Source: Candidatus Peregrinibacteria bacterium CG11_big_fil_rev_8_21_14_0_20_49_14
GTDB taxonomy: Bacteria > Patescibacteriota > Gracilibacteria > Peribacterales > Peribacteraceae
Reading direction: 5' to 3'
DNA: 64,000 bases
Assembly (NCBI GenBank): GCA_002787035.1
Contig: PCVP01000028.1
Coordinates: 1 to 64,000, forward strand
Position 1 is the stretch's first letter. Each line of letters opens with the position of its first letter. The notes under the pieces are model-generated. The model was not told where the DNA came from. It made no database searches and was given only the letters and a program-made list of their open reading frames with translations. Below, piece after piece: positions 58,221 through 64,000 of this stretch. Position numbers and translations under genes: made by a program.

Positions 58221-58718
58221 ATGGCTCTCGACCCTGTCAAAATTCCGCAGAACGTCTACGTGGAAGACCGCATTATCGGTCCCGTTACCCTGCGACAGAT
58301 CTTCCTTACCCTCGGAGGAGGAGGAGTAAGTTACGCCATATACGGCGCGGTAAAGAAAACGGGGAACCTTACGCTTGTTACTGCCATCGCATCCTGGGCT
58401 CCGCTCGTGATTATGGTTGCCTTCGCATTTTTGAAAATCAACGGAATATCTCTGTTTCGATTCATGCTGCTTATGGCAGAGAAATCACAGAAACCTGCGA
58501 TTCGATACTGGCAGCCTCGTGAGGGTATTTCCATGAGCCCGAGCAGCTTTGTGCCGCGGCAAATTAAAAAGCATGTGAAAGGAGACTTGGCAAACGAAGA
58601 GTACGGAGAAATAAGCGCGCTGAGCTCTGTACTGGATTCCGGTCCGATCGTGGATAAGAAATCCGACTCTGCAGTCGCAATAAGTTCGACCATAACACCC
58701 ACACCTTCCAATGCCTAA
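58221..58718 (+). CDS. prgI: PrgI-family membrane protein of the secretion machine
   Basis: The 165-residue protein has the PrgI pattern: VKIPQNVYVEDRIIGPVTLRQ, two adjacent membrane helices (IFLTLGGGGVSYAIYGAV, SWAPLVIMVAFAFLKI), then RFMLLMAEKSQKPAIRYWQP. PrgI proteins are inner-membrane partners of VirB4/TraC in Gram-positive and CPR type IV secretion systems (VirB3-like role). It overlaps the next gene by 8 nt. Confidence 0.88.
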   Translation: MALDPVKIPQNVYVEDRIIGPVTLRQIFLTLGGGGVSYAIYGAVKKTGNLTLVTAIASWAPLVIMVAFAFLKINGISLFRFMLLMAEKSQKPAIRYWQPREGISMSPSSFVPRQIKKHVKGDLANEEYGEISALSSVLDSGPIVDKKSDSAVAISSTITPTPSNA

Positions 58719-59442
58719 GAAAGAAAAAGAATCATTAAGCGGCGAACAACCGGATACCGTACGCAAGCGTAAAGGAAACACAAAGGCATCCTCGCAGCGG
58801 TTTCTTCCTATCGCAGAAATTCGAAACGATACCGTCATTTTAAAAAGTGGAGGACTTCGCGCAGTGCTGGATGTGGAAGCACTGAACTTTAACCTAAAGA
58901 GTGAGACCGAACAATCGGGTATTATTGCAGGATACCAATCATTCATAAACACGCTCAGCTTTCCACTGCAGATAGTCGTTCGTTCACGCAAGGTAAACAT
59001 AGACCCCTACATAGGAGAAATTCGAAACATCGCACGAAAGCAGGAGAACGATCTTCTCCGAGATCAGACCATCGCATACGCAAACTTCATTGAAAAAATC
59101 GTGGATGTCGCAGACATTATGACGAAGAAGTTTTATGTCATTGTTCCGCTGGACGACTCGCAGGAAAAGAAATCTTCACTTTCCAACTTCTTTAAGTGGC
59201 TGGGAATGGATGACAGCGAAGCAAAGGCAATTCAGCGCTACCGTTACTTCGTACAGAAGCACAGTAAACTCAAAGACCGCATTAACCTGGTGGAATCGGG
59301 CCTGAACAACATCGGCCTCATTACAAAGAGACTCTCGACCAGCGAACTCATAGAGCTGTACTACCAAAGCTACAACCCTCACACCAGCCAGGAACAGAAG
59401 ATACAAGGTGGTGGCATAAACACCGCGCCTCTCGTGTGGTAA
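58711..59442 (+). CDS. TraC-like protein, VirB4 N-terminal-type domain without ATPase
   Basis: The 243-residue protein matches the N-terminal domain of TraC/VirB4 proteins: ASSQRFLPIAEIRNDTVILK, GGLRAVLDVEALNFNLKS, AGYQSFINTLSFPLQIVVRS and KKFYVIVPLDD. No Walker motifs are present. It may be the docking half of a split VirB4 whose ATPase is encoded at 29.5 kb. However, that ATPase has its own N-terminal region, so it could also be a separate adaptor. It is translated together with prgI. Confidence 0.82.
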   Translation: MPKKEKESLSGEQPDTVRKRKGNTKASSQRFLPIAEIRNDTVILKSGGLRAVLDVEALNFNLKSETEQSGIIAGYQSFINTLSFPLQIVVRSRKVNIDPYIGEIRNIARKQENDLLRDQTIAYANFIEKIVDVADIMTKKFYVIVPLDDSQEKKSSLSNFFKWLGMDDSEAKAIQRYRYFVQKHSKLKDRINLVESGLNNIGLITKRLSTSELIELYYQSYNPHTSQEQKIQGGGINTAPLVW

Positions 59443-59567
59443 GAAGGAGAGAATTCTTGACAGAATAACACGCTCCTGAGAAAGTATGCGCAGAGAAATG
59501 GTAATTGCTCGTGCAAGGGTTACCGATTCTCCCCTCTTTTTCCTTCCGCTTGCACCACTCTTTTTAT

Positions 59568-60974
59568 ATGGCAAGTACAGCATCCAAAAAGACATCCTCA
59601 ATAATGGAAACCCTCCTGAAGGACGGCCCGCCGATTGTGCGTGTGCGTCCCGGAGAACTTATAGAAGGTACGGTGGTATTCCGCGGCAAGAATAAGCTGC
59701 TGCTAGATATCGGCGGTACCGCTACGGGAATTATTTCCGGTCGTGAACTGCGAGATTCATTCCACACATTCCGTGAACTGGGATTGGGAGACAAAGTTTC
59801 CGCCATGGTTCTGGAAGAAGAAAATGAAGAAGGGATGTACGTGCTCAGCTTGCGTATGGCAAGTCAGCAGAAAGCATGGGAGCGTTTTCATACGATGATC
59901 GAGCAAGATAAAACAATGAGCTTCATAGCGCAGGAAGCAAACCGAGGAGGACTGCTTGCCAACATTGACGGTATTCGCACCTTCCTTCCGGTAAGCCAAC
60001 TTGCACCGATGCACTACCCACGCGTGAACAACGCAGATGCGGGTGAAATTATTCATCGTCTGCAAAAATATGTCGGCTACAACTTCACCGTAAAAATTAT
60101 CACCATGGACGAAGAAGCCGGCAAGATAGTGGTTTCGGAGCGTGAAGCTATGGCTGAAGAACGTTCCAAATCATTGGAATCTTTGACAATCGGTGAAGCA
60201 AAAGAAGGTCTTGTTACCGGTGTGGTGAAGTTTGGTCTCTTCGTGGCATTCGAAGGACTGGAAGGACTGGTACATATCTCAGAAATCGCATGGGGACACG
60301 TAAAGAACCCGTCTGAGTACGCCGAAGTAGGAGACAAGGTACAAGTGAAAATAATAGGTATAGACAGCGACAAACTCAGCCTGAGTATTAAGCAGCTCAC
60401 CAGAGATCCGTGGGAAGAGATTGCAGAGCGCTACCCTGTTGGTAAGAAGGTACAAGGTTCTGTGGTGCGGTTTGCCGACTACGGAGCGTTCCTCAAGCTT
60501 GAAAAGGACATAAACGGACTCGTGCACCTTACGGAACTGGCTCACCACAAGGTAACTGACCCTTCCGAAGTCCTGAAAATAGGCCAGAAGGTAGACGCAC
60601 AGGTTATTAATATCGATATCGACGAACGACGCATCGGTCTCTCGGTAAAAGCTCTCAAGCCCATAGATAAGGAAACCATGGAACGCATTAAGAAGGAGAA
60701 AGAGGAAGAGGCAGCACAAAAAGCGCTGGAAGAAAGCAGTGTGGCAGAGAAGCCTACAAAGAAAGCAAAAGCGGAAGCACCTGCCAAAGACAGTGAACCA
60801 CAAACGCTCTTTGCCGCAGACGAGACTCCCGCAAAAGACGCCGCCTTCGTCGCTTCGAAATCCGGAAAGAAGTACTACCCCGTAGACTCCGTACAAGGAA
60901 AGAAGGTGAAAGAAGAAAATCGTGTGTACTTCAAAGATGAAAAGGAAGCGGAAAAAGCAGGATTCTCCGCGTAA
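59568..60974 (+). CDS. rpsA: Ribosomal protein S1 with unusual C-terminal module
   Basis: The 468-residue protein has four S1 domains (PGELIEGTVVFRGKNKLLLD; SFIAQEANRGGLLANIDGI; EGLVTGVVKFGLFVAFEGLEGLVHISEI, quoted as GVVKFGLFVAFEGLEGLVH; and VQGSVVRFADYGAFLKLE). It then has an acidic Ala/Glu/Lys linker. The last 40 residues (SGKKYYPVDSVQGKKV, NRVYFKDEKEAEKAGF) resemble the Ada metal-binding module of the type KYHxPxC...NRVxFxSxEEAxxAGY, but without its cysteines. ATG 59568 is preferred; an upstream frame start adds a Leu/Ser-rich stretch. S1 recruits mRNA to the 30S subunit. Confidence 0.93.
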   Translation: MASTASKKTSSIMETLLKDGPPIVRVRPGELIEGTVVFRGKNKLLLDIGGTATGIISGRELRDSFHTFRELGLGDKVSAMVLEEENEEGMYVLSLRMASQQKAWERFHTMIEQDKTMSFIAQEANRGGLLANIDGIRTFLPVSQLAPMHYPRVNNADAGEIIHRLQKYVGYNFTVKIITMDEEAGKIVVSEREAMAEERSKSLESLTIGEAKEGLVTGVVKFGLFVAFEGLEGLVHISEIAWGHVKNPSEYAEVGDKVQVKIIGIDSDKLSLSIKQLTRDPWEEIAERYPVGKKVQGSVVRFADYGAFLKLEKDINGLVHLTELAHHKVTDPSEVLKIGQKVDAQVINIDIDERRIGLSVKALKPIDKETMERIKKEKEEEAAQKALEESSVAEKPTKKAKAEAPAKDSEPQTLFAADETPAKDAAFVASKSGKKYYPVDSVQGKKVKEENRVYFKDEKEAEKAGFSA

Positions 60975-60992
60975 GTATTACATCGCTTCTAT

Positions 60993-61027
60993 CGGTGTCA
61001 CTCCCGCATAAAGAGTGGCACCGTTTT
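60993..61027 (+). terminator. Intrinsic terminator of rpsA
   Basis: CGGTGTCACTC pairs with GAGTGGCACCG (one G-U type position) around a nine-base loop, followed by TTTT. It overlaps the last bases of the facing HIT gene. Confidence 0.9.
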
Positions 61028-61370
61028 AGTGTGCAGAGAGTATCTGCTGACTGAAGAAATGAAGATGCAGAAAGAACACCTCCTGTCCCCCGCCCTTCCC
61101 GACATGAAAAGTAAGTTTGTACCCGTTTATATCATGCATATCCGCAAAGTGTTTCGCCTTCAAAATAAGCATGGCAGGCACATGTTGTGTACTTTCCGAG
61201 AGATCTGCAATGGAAGGCACGAAGTCTTCGGGCTTCTTTGGTATGAGGAGCAGGTGTGTGGGGGCCTTGGGGTGTATATCTTTAAATATGAGCACTTCCT
61301 CGTCCTCATACACCGTATCGGCCGGTATCTCACCGGCTAGAATCTTATGAAACACTGTCTGTTCTTCCAT
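61026..61370 (-). CDS. HIT-family nucleotide hydrolase/transferase
   Basis: The 114-residue protein follows HINT-type sequence: VFHKILAGEIPADTVYEDEEVLIFKDI (quoted as FHKILAGEIPADTVYEDE), HPKAPTHLLLIPKK and the active-site strand GQEVFFLHLHFFS. The usual triad region is V-x-H-x-H-x-H; here the first His is Phe while the central catalytic His and the last His remain. It should act on nucleoside phosphoramidates or dinucleotides. ATG 61370 is the family start. Confidence 0.92.
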   Translation of the reverse strand: MEEQTVFHKILAGEIPADTVYEDEEVLIFKDIHPKAPTHLLLIPKKPEDFVPSIADLSESTQHVPAMLILKAKHFADMHDINGYKLTFHVGKGGGQEVFFLHLHFFSQQILSAH

Positions 61371-61477
61371 GAAAACGAAGAGGGAAATGGGCAGTCCAAC
61401 CAAGCATACCACGATGCCAAATGTGAGCTTAGATTGACTTTTTGGCCAAAAAAAGAGAAAATATACGTGTGGCAGAC

Positions 61478-61963
61478 ATGTCGCCAGAAACGGGTAGAAC
61501 TATGGAGGCATCAGTGGAAAAAACACCAACACTGATAGTTTCACAACCAAAGAAGCTCGAGGGTCTCCTCGAAACTCTTGTTCTTATAGACAAGGTAAGT
61601 GAAACAATGGGAGAAGACCGCTCCGGAGATATGGGTGGTGGGGGCACGGGAGGAACTGCACAAGGAGATGATGATCAGATACAGATTTCTCTGCGAGAAA
61701 AAGCGATCGCAAACTTGCCCGATGCGCAGGTAATGCAAAAGCAGCTGAAGGCACATATAGAGAAGGAAGTTTCAAAGCTGCAAAAAGAGGTGAAGCACGC
61801 CGCACGCAGGGCATCGAAACCCGGTTCCGCGTACAAGATGAACATTCTGTACGCACGTATGCGAAGACTCAATGCGCTCCTAGCGGAATTACTGGAAGCT
61901 TCGCACGAAGTTCTCAAGCGTCTCTACGTGAAAATATTTGTCGATAAACAGACGGTTATCTGA
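61478..61963 (+). CDS. Hypothetical helical protein (161 aa)
   Basis: The protein has an N-terminal Thr/Val segment, a Gly-rich linker (GDMGGGGTGGTAQGDDDQ) and a long basic helical C-terminus (MQKQLKAHIEKEVSKLQKEV, MRRLNALLAELLEASHEVLK). No membrane helix. No family recognised. The start may be TTG 61442, giving 12 more residues; ATG 61478 follows a TATACG box after 10 nt. It overlaps the next gene by 8 nt, tail to tail. Confidence 0.65.
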   Translation: MSPETGRTMEASVEKTPTLIVSQPKKLEGLLETLVLIDKVSETMGEDRSGDMGGGGTGGTAQGDDDQIQISLREKAIANLPDAQVMQKQLKAHIEKEVSKLQKEVKHAARRASKPGSAYKMNILYARMRRLNALLAELLEASHEVLKRLYVKIFVDKQTVI

Positions 61964-62246
61964 GCGAGCGAACCTGCTCCATGCGTGTGACCACCTCGGT
62001 AAGAAAATCTCCCAAGAGCGGTACCCACTGCACTTGGTCTACGAGTAAAATCGCAAAAGGAATGACAAGTGCAAACGCCACCACCATTCCGAGACCGTAC
62101 ACGATGCCATGCATGAACTGTGCAAACATTCGTTTGCCGGGCTGAAACAAAACGGGATACGTTTGAGGAAGAGATGATATTGTCTTTTCCAATCTGTCTA
62201 TGGAATTACGCAGCTGCTCTTCGTTTGAAAGTTTTTTTGCTGACAT
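61956..62246 (-). CDS. DUF5665-like small membrane protein
   Basis: The 96-residue protein has an N-terminal coiled-coil helix (NEEQLRNSIDRLEKTISSLP) and one or two membrane helices (FMHGIVYGLGMVVAFALVIPFAILLV), ending with a short polar tail. This is the layout of DUF5665 proteins. Function unknown. It follows the next gene by 2 nt and forms an operon with it. Confidence 0.72.
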   Translation of the reverse strand: MSAKKLSNEEQLRNSIDRLEKTISSLPQTYPVLFQPGKRMFAQFMHGIVYGLGMVVAFALVIPFAILLVDQVQWVPLLGDFLTEVVTRMEQVRSLR

Positions 62247-62248
62247 GA

Positions 62249-62530
62249 TTATTTCTTCTTGGAAGAAGATTTCTTTTCTTTCTTCTTCTCTTTCTTCGAT
62301 CCGTCGGCATGTTTCTCTTCAAACAGATCGATGGCGTACTCCATCACATGCTCCACAAGTGAAATCGGCTTTAAAAAAGCCTCCTCCAACTGCGACGTAA
62401 TCTCCTCCACCCTGCGCAATACTTTGCGAAGATCCACGGCAATAAACAGTGCATGGTACAACACGATTATAATCATGATGGCCACGGCTATCTCTAATCC
62501 GATGAGAATATCATTTGCAGTAAGAACCAT
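62249..62530 (-). CDS. Small membrane protein with Lys-rich tail
   Basis: The 93-residue protein has one helix (IGLEIAVAIMIIIVLYHALFIAV), an amphipathic coiled coil (LRKVLRRVEEITSQLEEAFL) and a tail of Lys, Glu and Ser (KKEKKKEKKSSSKKK). It resembles small DUF948-like envelope proteins. ATG 62530 is preferred. Divergent from yidD. Confidence 0.7.
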   Translation of the reverse strand: MVLTANDILIGLEIAVAIMIIIVLYHALFIAVDLRKVLRRVEEITSQLEEAFLKPISLVEHVMEYAIDLFEEKHADGSKKEKKKEKKSSSKKK

Positions 62531-62574
62531 AGGGCGAAAGAAAGAGTACAATGAGACTACAACGCCACTCTTCC

Positions 62575-62856
62575 ATGCGCAACGTCTTGCACCATATCCG
62601 GCTTGCCCCCTGCAAGGGCATTGTTGTGCTTATAGAGCTGTACCAAGCCACCCTCTCTCCGGATCATGGACCGCTTCGCAGCCTGTACATATACGGATAC
62701 TGCCGACATGAGCCCACATGCAGCGAGTACGGAAAGGAGGTAATGCTCTCCAAAGGAGTACTGCGGGGCATTCCCCTGCTCTGCTTTCGACTGCTTTCCT
62801 GCCATCCATGGAAGAAGCCGAGTGAGAAACGAATTCTCTCAGTTTTGAGCAGATAA
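62575..62856 (+). CDS. yidD: Membrane protein insertion efficiency factor YidD
   Basis: The 93-residue protein has the YidD signature ELYQATLSPDHGPLRS, then CRHEPTCSEYGKEVMLSKG and GIPLLCFRLLSCHPW. YidD helps YidC insert membrane proteins. ATG 62575 follows a TACAAT box (62546-62551). In most bacteria it neighbours rnpA and yidC, which are absent here. Confidence 0.93.
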   Translation: MRNVLHHIRLAPCKGIVVLIELYQATLSPDHGPLRSLYIYGYCRHEPTCSEYGKEVMLSKGVLRGIPLLCFRLLSCHPWKKPSEKRILSVLSR

Positions 62857-62911
62857 GTTCTTCACTCGCAGTGTAATAATGAGTATGCTGCCCCAAGATC
62901 TTTTGAAGGTT

Positions 62912-62986
62912 GCGGGTATAGTACAATGGCTAGTACGTCAGCCTTCCAAGCTGAACATACGGGTTCGATTCCCGTTACCCGCTCCA
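62912..62986 (+). tRNA. tRNA-Gly (TCC)
   Basis: Acceptor GCGGGTA pairs with TACCCGC, discriminator T, encoded CCA. Anticodon arm TCAGC-CTTCCAA-GCTGA gives TCC. With GCC and CCC at 39.4 kb, all glycine codons are covered. Confidence 0.96.
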
Positions 62987-62998
62987 CGAAGTACTGCT

Positions 62999-63234
62999 CC
63001 GCTTCGCTCCGCAGACTTCGTGGCGCTGCCACAAGATTTCGAAAATTTACATAGAGCTGTACTGAGTGCCGTGTAGTCTGCCATAGGCAGTACTACCGCG
63101 GCTATTTCATTAACAAATCCGCTTCGCTCCGTGACTACGTGGCGCTGCCACAATGCTCAGTGTGGCTTTTTCGACGTGTACGGAGTGCCGTGTAGTGATT
63201 GAGTTGCGAAGCAACGAAATCTACTACTGCGGCT
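62999..63234. repeat. Two diverged 120-bp tandem repeats after tRNA-Gly
   Basis: Four motifs recur in the same order about 120 bp apart: CCGCTTCGCTCCG (62999 and 63119), CGTGGCGCTGCCACAA (63019 and 63138), GAGTGCCGTGTAGT (63064 and 63184) and CTACTACYGCGGCT-like (63091 and 63221). The sequence between the motifs differs. TGGC-GCT-GCCA is itself a small hairpin. No gene is seen in 62987-63315. Confidence 0.8.
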
Positions 63235-63266
63235 TTTAACTTGTAAGCGCATCTACTACTGGAGCC

Positions 63267-63303
63267 TGCCCCATAGTGTTGCGAAGCAACTACTATTGGG
63301 GCA
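63267..63303. repeat. Nested hairpin at the end of the repeat tract
   Basis: TGCCCCATAGT pairs with ACTATTGGGGCA (one bulge), and inside lies GTTGC-GAA-GCAAC. The inner palindrome also occurs at 63204-63216, so it belongs to the repeat family. It sits 13 nt before the GIY-YIG gene. Confidence 0.7.
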
Positions 63304-63315
63304 TTCCACTCCACT

Positions 63316-63576
63316 ATGTTCCATGTCTACGTCCTTCATAGTGAGAAAGATGACGGCTTGTATGTCGGTTACACAACAAATAGTAAAAATCGCCTGAAAG
63401 AACACAATAAAGTCAGCGTCATTTCCACAAAAGCAAGACGACCTCTCAAGCTGATCTTTCTTGAATCCTACATCAACGAAGGTGATGCGGTACGTAGAGA
63501 AAAATATCTGAAAACAACGGTGGGAAGAAAAATGTTGAAAGTGATGCTAAAGGAGACATTGCGTGAGGCAGCGTAA
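63316..63576 (+). CDS. GIY-YIG nuclease-domain protein
   Basis: The 86-residue protein starts MFHVYVLHSEKDDGLYVGYT (YVL ... LYVGYT) and continues with RLKEHNKVSVISTKARRPLKLIF and GDAVRREKYLKTTVGRKML. This is the stand-alone GIY-YIG type common in CPR and Bacteroidetes, often next to tRNA genes or repeats. It may be a recently mobile gene. It differs from the UPF0213-type copy at 45.5 kb. Confidence 0.9.
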   Translation: MFHVYVLHSEKDDGLYVGYTTNSKNRLKEHNKVSVISTKARRPLKLIFLESYINEGDAVRREKYLKTTVGRKMLKVMLKETLREAA

Positions 63577-63638
63577 TCTATGGCTTAACTAAGCCATTTT
63601 ATTTTGTACCGGTAAGCGGAAATACAACTCACTCTTCT

Positions 63639-64000
63639 TCATTCAACAAATCGCATCGAACTTCGAATACGAGCAAACCACGCATCGGATGTACTGAGCG
63701 GAGTGATGCCCGGCATATCCATGTAGACGACATTGGTGTCTATAAATTCCCGTTCCACAATCAATGTGCGGCCCTCCGCCAGCGGCACAAAGCAGAAGGT
63801 GATATTTTCACCCTCCACGCCCAAAGTGGAACACTGCCCGGGCTTGCCTCCGAAATAGAGGGTTTGCTGATCATCGGGAAGAAGCATCTTCTCTTTTGCG
63901 GTCGCAACGGATTCATCCGTCACGAACAGGCGGATGGACCAGTCTATAAAAACGGGGTCACAATGCTCCCACATACCAGATTCCGTGCAACGGATGTCCG
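63639..64000 (-). CDS. Partial hypothetical protein, N-terminus beyond the window
   Basis: The frame is open to the right edge; an internal ATG at 63974 is probably not the start, since coding continues upstream as DIRCTESG. The visible 120 residues are beta-rich with scattered Cys (CTESGMWEHCDPVF, KPGQCSTLGVEGENITFCFV) and end WFARIRSSMRFVE. It looks like the mature part of a secreted or lipid-anchored protein. No family recognised. Confidence 0.65.
   Translation of the reverse strand, partial: DIRCTESGMWEHCDPVFIDWSIRLFVTDESVATAKEKMLLPDDQQTLYFGGKPGQCSTLGVEGENITFCFVPLAEGRTLIVEREFIDTNVVYMDMPGITPLSTSDAWFARIRSSMRFVE

Noticed and set aside
62999-63303. CRISPR array next to tRNA-Gly
   Set aside because: The repeats are about 120 bp apart, diverged and only two, with no uniform repeat and spacer lengths and no cas genes.

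Overview
The window looks like a chromosomal segment of a Candidate Phyla Radiation (Patescibacteria) bacterium, most likely near the Peregrinibacteria/Peribacteria; this placement is inferred from gene content, not from a marker tree. Reasons: a scattered VirB4/TraC/PrgI/VirB2-like secretion-pilus gene set typical of CPR genomes; many small lipoproteins and calcium-binding surface proteins; a MurF with an N-terminal membrane region; compact gene packing with frequent convergent overlaps of 4-35 bp; tRNA genes with encoded CCA; and TGA used as an ordinary stop (for example murL), which argues against the Gracilibacteria/Absconditabacteria code.

Layout. 1-4.4 kb: end of a BtuF-like binding protein, phosphofructokinase, a lipoprotein, small unknown genes and a sodium:solute symporter. 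4.5-7.3 kb: tRNA-Leu and an overlapping murL-murD pair. 7.4-12.2 kb: Na+/H+ antiporter, GrpE, a Ca2+/cation antiporter and a GT39-type membrane glycosyltransferase. 12.2-15.9 kb: a patchy block of metal/redox genes (His-rich lipoprotein, CuA-like cupredoxin, DoxX, Met-rich SHOCT protein, DM13 protein) with a tRNA(CAU), a damaged copy of that tRNA and half of a symporter gene. 15.9-20.4 kb: pyrophosphatase, lipoprotein, hydrolase and a transmembrane Ser/Thr kinase. 20.5-26.6 kb: surface protein, then a murF-aminotransferase-FemAB envelope operon facing an SH3/deacetylase lipoprotein. 26.7-37.7 kb: ArgS, coiled-coil lipoprotein, VirB4 ATPase, NrnA-RbfA, Fmt, S-layer-like protein, PUR-domain protein, MetG. 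37.9-39.3 kb: three pilin-like membrane proteins. 39.4-45.9 kb: tRNAs, AlkD-like protein, cold-shock protein, carbamoyltransferase, a tRNA-Arg gene interrupted by another tRNA-Arg, TatD and small genes. 46-50.6 kb: sigma factor, glycosyltransferase, EamA-like protein, RuvB and an unknown anchored protein. 50.6-55.3 kb: L11 and L1 separated by a membrane gene, Dus, a fourth pilin-like protein and an AI-2E transporter. 55.5-64 kb: ClpC under a CIRCE operator, PrgI, TraC-like protein, ribosomal protein S1, HIT protein, small membrane genes, YidD, tRNA-Gly, a repeat tract, a GIY-YIG protein and a partial gene.

How it fits together. Peptidoglycan precursor enzymes (MurL, MurD, MurF, FemAB) point to a full cell wall built with the L-Glu/epimerase route to D-Glu. 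VirB4, PrgI, TraC-like and pilin-like genes occur at separate sites (29.5, 38, 53.7 and 58.2 kb) and probably serve one envelope machine. Several promoters place the -10 box only 6-12 nt before the start codon, so leaderless or nearly leaderless messages seem common.

The most unusual signals are: (a) the 5' ends of tRNA-Leu, tRNA(CAU), metG and tatD are each repeated 75-190 nt upstream, with small hairpins in between in most cases; (b) a tRNA-Arg(CCG) broken in its anticodon loop by about 260 bp carrying an intact second tRNA-Arg(CCG) and paired REP-like hairpins; (c) a sigma factor with a poor region 4.2 alongside promoters of extended -10 type.
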